Positions 1-5,201 of a stretch of DNA of 9,539 bases are shown here, piece by piece. Under the pieces are notes generated by a model. It did no database searches. It had not been told where the DNA came from and saw only the letters and a program-made list of their open reading frames with translations. The translations under genes were made by a program, and so were the position numbers. Source of the stretch: an uncultured Gammaproteobacteria bacterium (GTDB lineage Bacteria; Pseudomonadota; Gammaproteobacteria; Ga0077536); the NCBI GenBank assembly GCA_903866355.1, contig CAIPNE010000861.1:1-9539 (forward strand). The letters run 5' to 3'. Position 1 is the stretch's first letter. Each line of letters starts with the position of its first letter.

Positions 1-369
1 AACCTTCCCCTTGCCGAGCTTGGCAAATTCAGGAATCCATTCGGCGATAGGTGCATGCAGTTTGAGCAGACCGCGTTCAACCAGCGATAAGGCCAGGACA
101 TTAGTGAATTGTTTGGCCACCGACATCGTGGCAAACACCGCGTCGCTGCCCAACGCGCGGCCGGCTTTGCGATCGGCATAGCCCTCGGTGATATCCAGCA
201 CAATTTGTCCGTGCCGCGCCACGATCAGGGACGCCCCATGACAGTGGCCGGCGTCGATCGCCGCGCGGATGGCTGGCCGCACCCGGTGCAGGCGTGCGAG
301 GTCAAAACCTAGGGTCGCTACCCTTTCACTGTCGACGGCGCGCGTGGATGTTTGAATGGCGGTGGTCAT
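1..369 (-). CDS. Class C beta-lactamase-like serine hydrolase, N-terminal part (runs off left edge)
   Basis: The reading frame starts at ATG (complement of 367-369) and stays open for 123 codons to the window edge, so only the N-terminal third is present. A strong ribosome binding site, AGGAGAAAG, ends a few bases before the ATG and fixes the start. The sequence GASLIVARHGQIVLDITEGYAD (two segments, about residues 45-66) is the typical entry strand of the beta-lactamase/EstB/PBP4* fold. It is followed by TMSVAK with S83-V-A-K86, the SxxK nucleophile and general base of this family. No signal peptide is visible, which favours a cytoplasmic esterase-like enzyme over a periplasmic beta-lactamase. 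The gene lies 107 bp downstream of the P450 on the same strand and may be co-transcribed with it. The substrate cannot be inferred, and the YxN and C-terminal motifs lie outside the window. Confidence 0.88.
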   Translation of the reverse strand, partial: MTTAIQTSTRAVDSERVATLGFDLARLHRVRPAIRAAIDAGHCHGASLIVARHGQIVLDITEGYADRKAGRALGSDAVFATMSVAKQFTNVLALSLVERGLLKLHAPIAEWIPEFAKLGKGKV

Positions 370-392
370 GGTCTTTCTCCTGCGGTTAAGGG

Positions 393-406
393 CCCTGTGG
401 ACAGGG
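393..406. other. Small inverted repeat between the P450 and serine hydrolase genes
   Basis: CCCTGTGGACAGGG forms a 5-bp stem with a TGGA loop, 24 bp upstream of the serine hydrolase ATG. A second perfect 12-bp palindrome, CTGGCGCGCCAG, lies at 447-458 in the same 107-bp spacer. Neither has a T run, so they are not convincing terminators. They may be an operator or a processing hairpin, or chance in GC-rich DNA. Confidence 0.25.
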
Positions 407-476
407 TCACGGATTAAATGGGATGGGGGTAGGTGGCGCCTAGGTCCTGGCGCGCCAGAGCATTTGCGGGCCCGGG

Positions 477-1682
477 TTAGCCAGATTTCCAGCGCAATGG
501 CAGCGATTCCGGGCCGCGTACGAACCAGTTGTCGTTCCACGCCACTGCGTCTTGCGTGCGTTCAAAACGCTCGATGCGAGGTACTAACCACTCTAGCGCC
601 ACGCGCGCTTCGAGCCTGCCGAGATGCGCCCCCAGACAATGGTGAATGCCCATGCCAAAACCCACCTGACCGCCGGTGCGGCGCGTCACCTCGAAGGAGT
701 CGGGGCGTTCAAAGTGGCTTTCATCGTGATTGGCAGACGCTAACATCACGACGATGTCGGCCTGGGCGGGGATGGTCTGACCCGCGAGTTCGACCTCGCG
801 CATCGCTCGTCGGTAAACGCCTTGGACTGGCGAGCAATAGCGCAGACCTTCCTCAATGGCGTTCGGAATGAGGCTAGGGTTTTCTCGCAGCATCGCCAAT
901 TGATCGGGGCGCTGTTGTAGTGCCAGCACCATGCCGCCGATGAGGTTGGTGGTGGTCTCGTTGCCCCCAGTGAGGAGCAACATGGCGTAGGCGATCATCT
1001 CGCGCCGCTCAATTTGATCGGCGGCCTCGGCCCGCAGCAGAACGCTCAGGATGTCGTGGCGAGCGCTAAAGTCTTCGCTGCGTTGAATAAAGATCGCGCT
1101 GAAAAAATCTATTAGCTCGCCCACACCCTGGCGGGCCAGCTGCCATTCGGGGCCAGCACGGTCGTTGAGCAGTTTGATCAGGCAATCCGACCAATGCTTG
1201 AAGGCCGCGTGCTGGGAGGGCTCGATATCTAGCAGCTCCGCGATGACCGTCACGGGTAGCGGCACGGTGAAATCTCGCACTAAATCGAAAGCCGTTTGGG
1301 TTTCTAACGCCGCGCTTAGGGTCGTGACCAGTTCGCGAATCCGCGTTTCGAGTTCGCGTAGGGGGCGCACGCGGAACTCTTCCTGCAGGATTTTCCGTAA
1401 CCGCGCGTGCTCGGGGGGATCGCTGGTGATCACGCTCTGGCCACCACGTGCGTGAGGATCTTTGCCGGGCGCCTGGCGACGCATGGCAATCGAGGAGAAT
1501 GTCTCTGGGTCGCGCAGGATGGTGGCGATGTCGGCATAGCGGGTCACCACAAAAGCATTCATCGCGGGAACCCAGCGCACCGGATCGTTAGCGCGCAGAT
1601 AGGCAAAGTAGGGGTAGGGATCGCGTCTCACCTCAGGCGCGAGGAAGTCGGTCGTGGCGGGGTTGTAATGGCTCACGGCCAA
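477..1682 (-). CDS. Cytochrome P450 (soluble bacterial monooxygenase)
   Basis: A 401-residue haem-thiolate monooxygenase of the usual length for soluble bacterial P450s, which take electrons from a ferredoxin and its reductase. All landmarks are visible: helix C H92-A-R-L-R96 in SDPPEHARLRK, the I-helix oxygen-activation motif GGNETT (239-244), the K-helix E278-G-L-R281, and the haem loop FGMGIHHCLG (342-351) with Cys349 as axial ligand. There is no N-terminal membrane anchor. A stop codon lies two codons upstream of the TTG at 1680-1682, so the start must be this TTG or the GTG two codons later (1674-1676). The next ATG (residue 41) would cut into the conserved RRDPYPYFAYLR region. No good Shine-Dalgarno is seen for either start. 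No ferredoxin gene is nearby, so redox partners must be encoded elsewhere. Substrate is unknown; related P450s oxidise terpenoids, sterols, alkanes or fatty acids. Confidence 0.96.
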   Translation of the reverse strand: MAVSHYNPATTDFLAPEVRRDPYPYFAYLRANDPVRWVPAMNAFVVTRYADIATILRDPETFSSIAMRRQAPGKDPHARGGQSVITSDPPEHARLRKILQEEFRVRPLRELETRIRELVTTLSAALETQTAFDLVRDFTVPLPVTVIAELLDIEPSQHAAFKHWSDCLIKLLNDRAGPEWQLARQGVGELIDFFSAIFIQRSEDFSARHDILSVLLRAEAADQIERREMIAYAMLLLTGGNETTTNLIGGMVLALQQRPDQLAMLRENPSLIPNAIEEGLRYCSPVQGVYRRAMREVELAGQTIPAQADIVVMLASANHDESHFERPDSFEVTRRTGGQVGFGMGIHHCLGAHLGRLEARVALEWLVPRIERFERTQDAVAWNDNWFVRGPESLPLRWKSG

Positions 1683-1815
1683 AGACTAACGCTTTTTGAG
1701 TGCGCCGCGTATCGGCGTTGCGCGTCCGTTTTGACGACGCCACTTCGTGCGCCTCACGGCTAAGAAGCTGGCGTGCTTTACGTGTAGTAGAGAAATTAGT
1801 TTCGCCGAATAAAAT

Positions 1816-1829
1816 TGACGCTAACGTCA
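1816..1829. promoter_or_regulatory. Inverted repeat TGACG-N4-CGTCA upstream of the P450, possible operator
   Basis: TGACGCTAACGTCA is a perfect 5+5 bp inverted repeat with a 4-bp spacer, in the locally AT-rich zone about 135 bp upstream of the P450 start. Its spacer core CTAACG occurs again at 1686-1691, immediately before the P450 start. Such dyads are typical of operators for TetR- or GntR-type regulators, but no regulator gene is in the window and no clear -35/-10 pair could be assigned. The identification as an operator is inference. Confidence 0.3.
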
Positions 1830-1912
1830 CTAGATGATTGTGTGGCGAGAATTCCTGGCCCGGGGAGCCTCTGGGCTCAGTGGCGGGAACAAGAAATGCC
1901 GTTTAAGGGGTG

Positions 1913-2035
1913 GGTGTCCTTTATCGATGGCCTCGTTTATTGCGGTGGGTTGCGGTGGGTGTCCCACCTTTCGCCTATGGCCGGTGTCCTTTATCGATGG
2001 CCTCGTTTATTGCGGTGGGTGTCCCACCTTTCGCC
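1913..2035 (+). repeat. Long tandem duplication within the repeat cluster (70-bp offset)
   Basis: A 38-bp block at 1913-1950 recurs exactly at 1983-2020 (ends: GGTGTCCTTTATCG ... TGCGGTGGGT). A 25-bp block at 1951-1975 recurs at 2011-2035. The first copy differs from the second by an extra 10-bp unit: TGCGGTGGGT is doubled at 1941-1950 and 1951-1960. The exact identity shows that these are young duplications, as made by replication slippage or unequal recombination. Confidence 0.9.
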
Positions 2036-2043
2036 TTGCGGTG

Positions 2044-2083
2044 GGTGTCCCACCTTTCGGGCCGGTGTCCCACCTTTCGGGCC
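2044..2083 (+). repeat. Perfect tandem pair of a 20-bp unit
   Basis: GGTGTCCCACCTTTCGGGCC occurs twice head-to-tail (2044-2063 and 2064-2083) with no mismatch. It belongs to subfamily A of the cluster. The first copy is preceded by GGTG and can form the 6-bp hairpin; the second is preceded by GGCC and cannot. Confidence 0.9.
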
Positions 2084-2097
2084 GTTTCTATCAATCC

Positions 2098-2189
2098 GTG
2101 GGTGTCCCGCCTTTTTGTGGGTGTCCCGCCTTTTTTCCCGTGGGTGTCCCGCCTTTTTGTGGGTGTCCCGCCTTTTTGTGCGCCTTTTT
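2098..2189 (+). repeat. Four and a half copies of a 19-bp unit ending in T5
   Basis: GTGGGTGTCCCGCCTTTTT occurs exactly at 2098-2116, 2117-2135, 2140-2158 and 2159-2177. A fifth copy at 2178-2189 has lost seven internal bases and reads GTGCGCCTTTTT. Four extra bases (TCCC) separate copies two and three. As plus-strand RNA each unit could fold as GUGGG-UGU-CCCGC followed shortly by U5, a minimal terminator-like shape, but the 5-bp stem is short for a real terminator. Confidence 0.9.
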
Positions 2190-2217
2190 GGGGTGTGGGA
2201 GACGCCTCTGGTACAGG

Positions 2218-2312
2218 AAATCGAATCCGGAAATTTACTTTAAGTCAGAGCTGATATTTTTTAAAATCAGTCTAATAGAGCATTATCTTTACAAAATTTT
2301 GCGATTTTGATC
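2218..2312. other. AT-rich segment next to the repeat cluster
   Basis: This stretch is strikingly AT-rich against the GC-rich surroundings. It holds an imperfect hairpin at 2251-2270 (CTGA-TA-TTTT / AAAATCAG) and overlapping TCAG/CTGA half-sites at 2245-2254. It begins about 30 bp after the last repeat. It may be a promoter zone, an unwinding element or simply decayed DNA. No matching gene start was found close downstream on the plus strand. Confidence 0.5.
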
Positions 2313-2580
2313 GGTCTATGGGCGGCGAGCCGAGCCGCTACAACGCCCACCCCCGGACTCTGCCGCGCCCAATTCTCTAAGCTTTTGCTGAGGAGGCGTG
2401 CCCAATTTCCGGACGGCGCCCTGGCGCTTGGGCGAATGCGACTGGAGGGGATGTCGGTGAGATTTCGGATCTGCCTAAGCTTGCCCACACTAGCGGTGAA
2501 AGCAGTGATGCTGAAATCTTAAATCTCTATGTGACGTCAATAAAAAATAATCAGCCAAACGTACACCACGCACTCGGGGG

Positions 2581-2748
2581 GGCGGGCAGTCGCTGCCGCC
2601 AGGTCGCCGTGAGTATTTGATGCCGGGTGTTTTGGTTCGGATAAAGCCTAAGCGTCGGTGCGACGCTAGTTCTGTGCCGTTGGAAAGCCCAGCGACCTAG
2701 CGGGTATTCCACAGCGTGCGATCAACCCGTTCCGAACTAGGTTTTTTT
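2581..2748 (+). ncRNA. Candidate structured RNA: three hairpins ending in a T7 run
   Basis: Three separate inverted repeats follow each other on the plus strand. The first (2581-2600) pairs GGC-G-GGCAG with CTGCC-GCC around a TCG loop, with one bulged G. The second (2651-2667) is a perfect 7-bp stem, AGCGTCG/CGACGCT, with a GTG loop. The third (2696-2741) pairs CCTAG with CTAGG and CGGGT with ACCCG, and is followed by seven T. No protein frame covers it, and it ends about 155 bp before the cupin start. It resembles no RNA family I can name (it is not tRNA, 6S, SRP or RNase P by eye). The 5' end and promoter are not defined; AATAAT at 2546-2551 is a weak -10 candidate. Existence as a transcript is inference. 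Confidence 0.33.
2696..2748 (+). terminator. Terminator-like structure upstream of the cupin gene
   Basis: CCTAGCGGGT (2696-2705) pairs in two blocks with ACCCG (2725-2729) and CTAGG (2737-2741), leaving a 7-nt bulge and a 19-nt loop. The outer stem is followed directly by T7 (2742-2748). The T run and outer stem are typical of intrinsic terminators, while the large loop and bulge are not. No protein gene reads into it, so it would end either a small RNA or a leader transcript of the cupin operon. Confidence 0.4.
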
Positions 2749-2839
2749 GTGGCGGCCCGGCAACGGCATGGGTCCTGCGTGCCGCGCTGAGGCCGCGCGC
2801 TTTGAGGCGGCACAGCCACCCAGTACTGCCCGCCGCTGA

Positions 2840-2869
2840 TTGCGAAATCGAGGTGAGAGGGTGGACAAT
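2840..2869 (+). promoter_or_regulatory. Possible sigma70-type promoter of the cupin operon
   Basis: TTGCGA (2840-2845) and GACAAT (2864-2869) are separated by 18 bp and each match four of six consensus bases. The -10 box ends 34 bp before the ATG at 2904. This is a weak, pattern-only prediction. Confidence 0.3.
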
Positions 2870-2903
2870 CCGCGTCTCAAGTCAATTTTTAGAGGCATCT
2901 CGT

Positions 2904-3377
2904 ATGAACGTTGCAGTCAACCCCAGCGCCTTTTCGTCTGCTTACAAGACGGAATCCATTGAATGGCAACGCATCTTAGGCACGCCGAGATTTGAGTACC
3001 CCATTGACTACTGGGTCGCGGTGCTGGCCGTGCAGCCCGAGACCGGCCGCATCGATTTCCTCTCGAAGTGGGAACCCAATTCGTACTGCCACTACCACCG
3101 GCACCTAGGGCCCACCACGCTGTTGGTGCTGGAAGGGGAGCATCACGTGGTGGAAACCAGCGCCACCGAGACGGTGCACAAGGTGCGCCAAGTAGGACAT
3201 TTTGCGCAAAATGCCGGTGGTGATATTCACATGGAATACGGCGGCCCGCAGGGTGCTGTGGTGTTTTTCAGCGTGCAGGCCGTCGATGGCAAGCTTTTCG
3301 ATGTGCTCGACAGCAAAGGTCGGGTGATTGTCACGGCGACCATCGATGATTTTCTCACCGGTAAGTTAAAGAGCTGA
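2904..3377 (+). CDS. Cupin-domain protein, possible metal-dependent enzyme
   Basis: A 157-residue single-domain protein. The central strand pair carries a cupin motif, WEPNSYCHYHRHLG with H63, H65 and H67, followed by E77 in LVLEGEH; a later histidine (H99 or H109) could complete a 3-His metal site. This pattern fits small cupins such as acetylacetone-cleaving or dihydroxyacetophenone dioxygenases, but the similarity is by motif only and the substrate is unknown. The ATG at 2904 is chosen because AGAGG (2891-2895) sits 8 bp upstream. A longer frame back to a TTG at 2802 adds 34 residues that look like translated leader and lack a ribosome binding site. It is the first gene of a plus-strand cluster; the next start follows the stop after 5 bp, implying translational coupling. 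No signal peptide is seen, so it should be cytoplasmic. Confidence 0.85.
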   Translation: MNVAVNPSAFSSAYKTESIEWQRILGTPRFEYPIDYWVAVLAVQPETGRIDFLSKWEPNSYCHYHRHLGPTTLLVLEGEHHVVETSATETVHKVRQVGHFAQNAGGDIHMEYGGPQGAVVFFSVQAVDGKLFDVLDSKGRVIVTATIDDFLTGKLKS

Positions 3378-3382
3378 ACGTC

Positions 3383-3907
3383 TTGCTCACGCGGGCGCGC
3401 TACGCCGTTCTTTTACTGCCGGCGTGGCTCTTATGCGCTTGTGCCGTGCCCTTGTTGGTGCTGCCTTCCCAGCGCGACTTGATGTGGGCGTTGCTAAAAC
3501 CCTTGGTGGGTTTCGATCCCAATCAAGTCCATTTGTTTGAGCAACCCATGGTTAAGCAACGTCTGAGCGCGTTGCTGGGTACGCACTACGAAGAGACCCT
3601 GCAACTGCTGCGCACCGCCGACAAATTGCAGCAGGAGGGACCGCTGTTCTTTGTGCTGTCGCGCTACACGCCACTGTCTGAGGTGAGTGCGCGCGCCGGC
3701 TTGGTGTGGAACGCCGACTCTAACCAGTTGGCGGCGCTGGTAGCGCACGGCGACGCCACGGAAATTTTTGCTGAATTGGTCCAAGGCGGCGCGCAGGCTG
3801 GCGTGAATGCCGCGCTGGTGGGTAAGCCGCCCCAGTGGCCCAGCAGCTTCACCTCTTGGCTGCCGTCGACCGCGAGTGGCACCACGGTTCTACCCGCTAC
3901 CCACTGA
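3383..3907 (+). CDS. Small putative lipoprotein or secreted protein of unknown function
   Basis: A 174-residue protein that I do not recognise. It starts at TTG 3383, only 5 bp after the cupin stop, with AAAGAG (3368-3373) upstream; no ATG or GTG fits. The N-terminus is a typical signal sequence: Arg4 and Arg6, then a hydrophobic run from residue 7 to about 27. L17-C18-A19-C20 could act as a lipobox with lipidation at C20, although Cys at -2 is unusual, so a plain signal anchor is also possible. The mature part is mixed alpha/beta in appearance, with no metal or catalytic motif and a Ser/Thr/Pro-rich C-terminus. The tight coupling to the cupin gene suggests a linked role in the envelope, but this is inference. 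Confidence 0.72.
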   Translation: MLTRARYAVLLLPAWLLCACAVPLLVLPSQRDLMWALLKPLVGFDPNQVHLFEQPMVKQRLSALLGTHYEETLQLLRTADKLQQEGPLFFVLSRYTPLSEVSARAGLVWNADSNQLAALVAHGDATEIFAELVQGGAQAGVNAALVGKPPQWPSSFTSWLPSTASGTTVLPATH

Positions 3908-3925
3908 CGCGGCTCAATAGCCCGC

Positions 3926-3960
3926 GCCCACCGGCGGCGATTACGCCGCTGGTAGTGGGC
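3926..3960 (+). other. Strong hairpin between the lipoprotein and thioesterase genes
   Basis: GCCCACCGGCGGCG (3926-3939) pairs with the arm at 3944-3960 around an ATTA loop. The inner stem is about ten pairs including one G-T wobble, then an AGT bulge and four more pairs. No T run follows. In an 88-bp operon spacer this may stabilise or process the mRNA, or partly separate expression of the downstream genes. Confidence 0.45.
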
Positions 3961-3995
3961 GTCGTGGCCGCCCGCGCAACCTATGCAGGAAACCA

Positions 3996-4433
3996 ATGAA
4001 ACCGATGAACGAAATGACCGGGCTTGAGTATGTGCAGGCGATGATGGCCGGTGAAACGCCATATCCCAGTATGTACGAGGTAATTCCGATGCGTTGTGTG
4101 GTCGCCGAACACGGTTATGCCAAGTTTACGGCGCGTGCCGAAATCCAGCACGCGAACCCTGCCGGGCCGGTGCATGGTGGTTTTGCGGCGACGGTGCTGG
4201 ATGCGGTCACGGCCTGCGCAATCCACACCGCGCTGGCGGCGGGGAGGCTGGCCACCACCATCGATTTGCACGTGAAATATTTTCGCCCCTTGCCCTTAGC
4301 GTTGGATCTCGTCGCCGAAGCGCGGATCACTAATCTCTCGCGCCAGTTAGGCGTGGCCGACGGTACTTTGAGCGACGGCGCGGGCAAGCTCTACGCCCAG
4401 GCCACCGCAACCTGCATGATTTTAAGCGAGTAA
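3996..4433 (+). CDS. PaaI-family hotdog-fold acyl-CoA thioesterase
   Basis: A 145-residue protein of the usual length for the PaaI/YdiI branch of hotdog thioesterases, which hydrolyse acyl- or aryl-CoA to free acid and CoA in the cytoplasm. The signature HANPAGPVHGGFAATVLDAV spans residues 52-71. It includes N54, the H60-G61-G62 turn that binds the thioester, and D69 on the central helix at the position of the family's catalytic acid. The later strand motif TTIDLHVKYFRP (88-99) is also characteristic. ATG 3996 has AGGA (3987-3990) at 5-bp spacing. The gene ends 7 bp before the thiopurine methyltransferase start, so both are probably co-translated. Substrate is unknown; medium-chain, aromatic or isoprenoid acyl-CoA are all possible. 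Confidence 0.93.
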   Translation: MKPMNEMTGLEYVQAMMAGETPYPSMYEVIPMRCVVAEHGYAKFTARAEIQHANPAGPVHGGFAATVLDAVTACAIHTALAAGRLATTIDLHVKYFRPLPLALDLVAEARITNLSRQLGVADGTLSDGAGKLYAQATATCMILSE

Positions 4434-4440
4434 CAGCGCG

Positions 4441-5133
4441 ATGGAACCGGGGTTTTGGCGTGAACGTTGGGCCAAAAATGAAATTGGCTTCCACTTGCCG
4501 ATGGTTAACCCGCAACTCATCGATTGCTGGCCGCGGCTGGCGCTGCCTGCGGAGTCGCGCGTTTTTGTGCCGCTCGCGGGCAAAAGTCTCGACCTACTCT
4601 GGTTGCGCGATCAGGGGCATGCGGTGGTCGCCGTCGAACTGTGCGAAACCGCCGCGGAGGCTTTTTTTGAAGAAGCCGGACTAAGCCCGCAGCGCCATGT
4701 GAGCCCCGGTTTTGTGCATTACACCGCGCCCGGCATCGATTATCGCGTGGGCGATTTTTTCGCTTTAGAGCCTGGCGTACTGGGGGTGTTCTCCGCCGTG
4801 TGGGATCGCGGCGCGCTGGTGGCGCTACCCGCGCCGCTGCGTCGGCGTTATGCCACGCAGCTCGCAACGCTCTGCCAAACCAATACCCAAATTCTGCTGA
4901 TGGTCTTGGATTATGCGCAAGCCGAAATGTCAGGGCCGCCATTCGCGGTGCCGGCGGCAGAAGTGCAGGCGCTGTTTGGCGGGGCGTACGCGATAGAGCG
5001 CTTCATCACGGAAGACATCCTCGACCTCGAGCCACGCTTCCGCGCACGTGGGGTCACGGTGCTAAACAGCTGTGTGTATGGTTTGCGAAAAAATCAGAGG
5101 GTGGTTTCAGGTGCGCGGTCCAGTCACGCATAG
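4441..5133 (+). CDS. tpm: Thiopurine S-methyltransferase (TPMT family)
   Basis: A 230-residue SAM-dependent methyltransferase of the bacterial TPMT family, which methylates thiopurines and, in several bacteria, selenium or tellurium oxyanions. Family signatures occur in order: FWRERWAKNEIGFH (5-18), VPLAGKSLDLLWL (43-55) forming the SAM-binding loop, VELCE (65-69) with the acidic residue contacting the SAM ribose, GDFFAL (104-109), DRGALVALP (122-130) and MSGPPFAV (163-170). The loop normally reads CGKS; here Cys is replaced by A46. Bacterial members are about 215-220 residues; this one ends with a short Ser/Arg-rich tail. ATG 4441 lies 7 bp after the thioesterase stop with only a weak AGCGAG-like site, so translational coupling is likely. 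The gene is last in its operon. Natural substrate in this organism is unknown. Confidence 0.95.
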   Translation: MEPGFWRERWAKNEIGFHLPMVNPQLIDCWPRLALPAESRVFVPLAGKSLDLLWLRDQGHAVVAVELCETAAEAFFEEAGLSPQRHVSPGFVHYTAPGIDYRVGDFFALEPGVLGVFSAVWDRGALVALPAPLRRRYATQLATLCQTNTQILLMVLDYAQAEMSGPPFAVPAAEVQALFGGAYAIERFITEDILDLEPRFRARGVTVLNSCVYGLRKNQRVVSGARSSHA

Positions 5134-5201
5134 CCGCCGCGGTGGTCCCCGTCGGGGCGCTAAAAAGGCGCGCATGAACGGCGCTAGCGGGCCGTCCGCG
5201 C

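Larger units (their letters stand above)
1911..2189 (+). repeat. Cluster of ten direct GGTGTCC-core repeats in two subfamilies
   Basis: The heptamer GGTGTCC occurs ten times in the same orientation, starting at 1913, 1958, 1983, 2018, 2044, 2064, 2101, 2120, 2143 and 2162. Start-to-start spacing is 19-45 bp. Subfamily A (1958, 2018, 2044, 2064) reads GTCCCACCTTTCG; three copies (1958, 2018, 2044) extend to GGTGGGTGTCCCACC, a perfect 6-bp stem with a TGT loop. Subfamily B (2101-2162) reads GTGGGTGTCCCGCCTTTTT, where the stem survives in RNA through a G-U pair. Copies at 1913 and 1983 carry a different tail (CTTTATCGATGG). The array has no unique spacers of constant length, so it is not CRISPR. 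Uniform orientation is unlike classic alternating BIMEs. The repeat occurs nowhere else in the window. Its nature is unknown: a REP-like hairpin array, a satellite-like expansion or protein-binding iterons are all possible. Confidence 0.85.
1683..2903. other. Long intergenic region between divergent P450 and cupin genes
   Basis: About 1.2 kb separate the P450 start (minus strand) from the cupin start (plus strand). I see no credible protein gene. Open frames exist, but they are low-complexity translations of the tandem repeats or short arginine-rich frames without a ribosome binding site. From left to right the region contains a likely P450 promoter zone with an inverted repeat (1816-1829), a small GAGCC/GGCTC hairpin (1865-1878), the GGTGTCC repeat cluster (1911-2189), an AT-rich stretch (about 2218-2312), a GC-rich stretch with two GCCCAATT copies (2367 and 2400), a perfect TGACGTCA palindrome (2532-2539), a hairpin row ending in T7 (2581-2748), and the cupin leader. 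No transposase or other mobile gene is seen here. Confidence 0.75.

Noticed and set aside
356..871. 171-codon plus-strand frame opposite the P450 C-terminus
   Set aside because: It is antisense to the conserved haem-binding region, with Arg/Cys/Ser-rich translation and no family signature.
1944..1959. Two-tetrad G-quadruplex motif (GG-GGG-GG-GGG) in the repeat cluster
   Set aside because: Two-layer quadruplexes are weak, and the pattern follows from the doubled TGCGGTGGGT unit. It occurs once only.
1911..2189. CRISPR array
   Set aside because: Spacing between repeat cores varies from 19 to 45 bp, many units abut directly, there are no unique spacers of constant size, and no cas gene is present.
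1815..2310. Three overlapping plus-strand open frames of 114-158 codons through the repeat cluster, with recurring peptides such as GVPPF and WVSHLS
   Set aside because: They are open only because the repeat unit lacks stop codons. Unit lengths of 19, 20 and 23 bp break any peptide periodicity, all three frames look alike, and no ribosome binding site precedes them.
2307..2522. Plus-strand 71-codon frame and the opposing 73-codon frame at 2267-2488
   Set aside because: No ribosome binding site, arginine-rich compositions typical of GC-rich noncoding DNA, and no recognisable motif.
2802..2903. N-terminal extension of the cupin gene from a TTG at 2802
   Set aside because: The 34 added residues show no cupin character, and a good AGAGG site favours ATG 2904.
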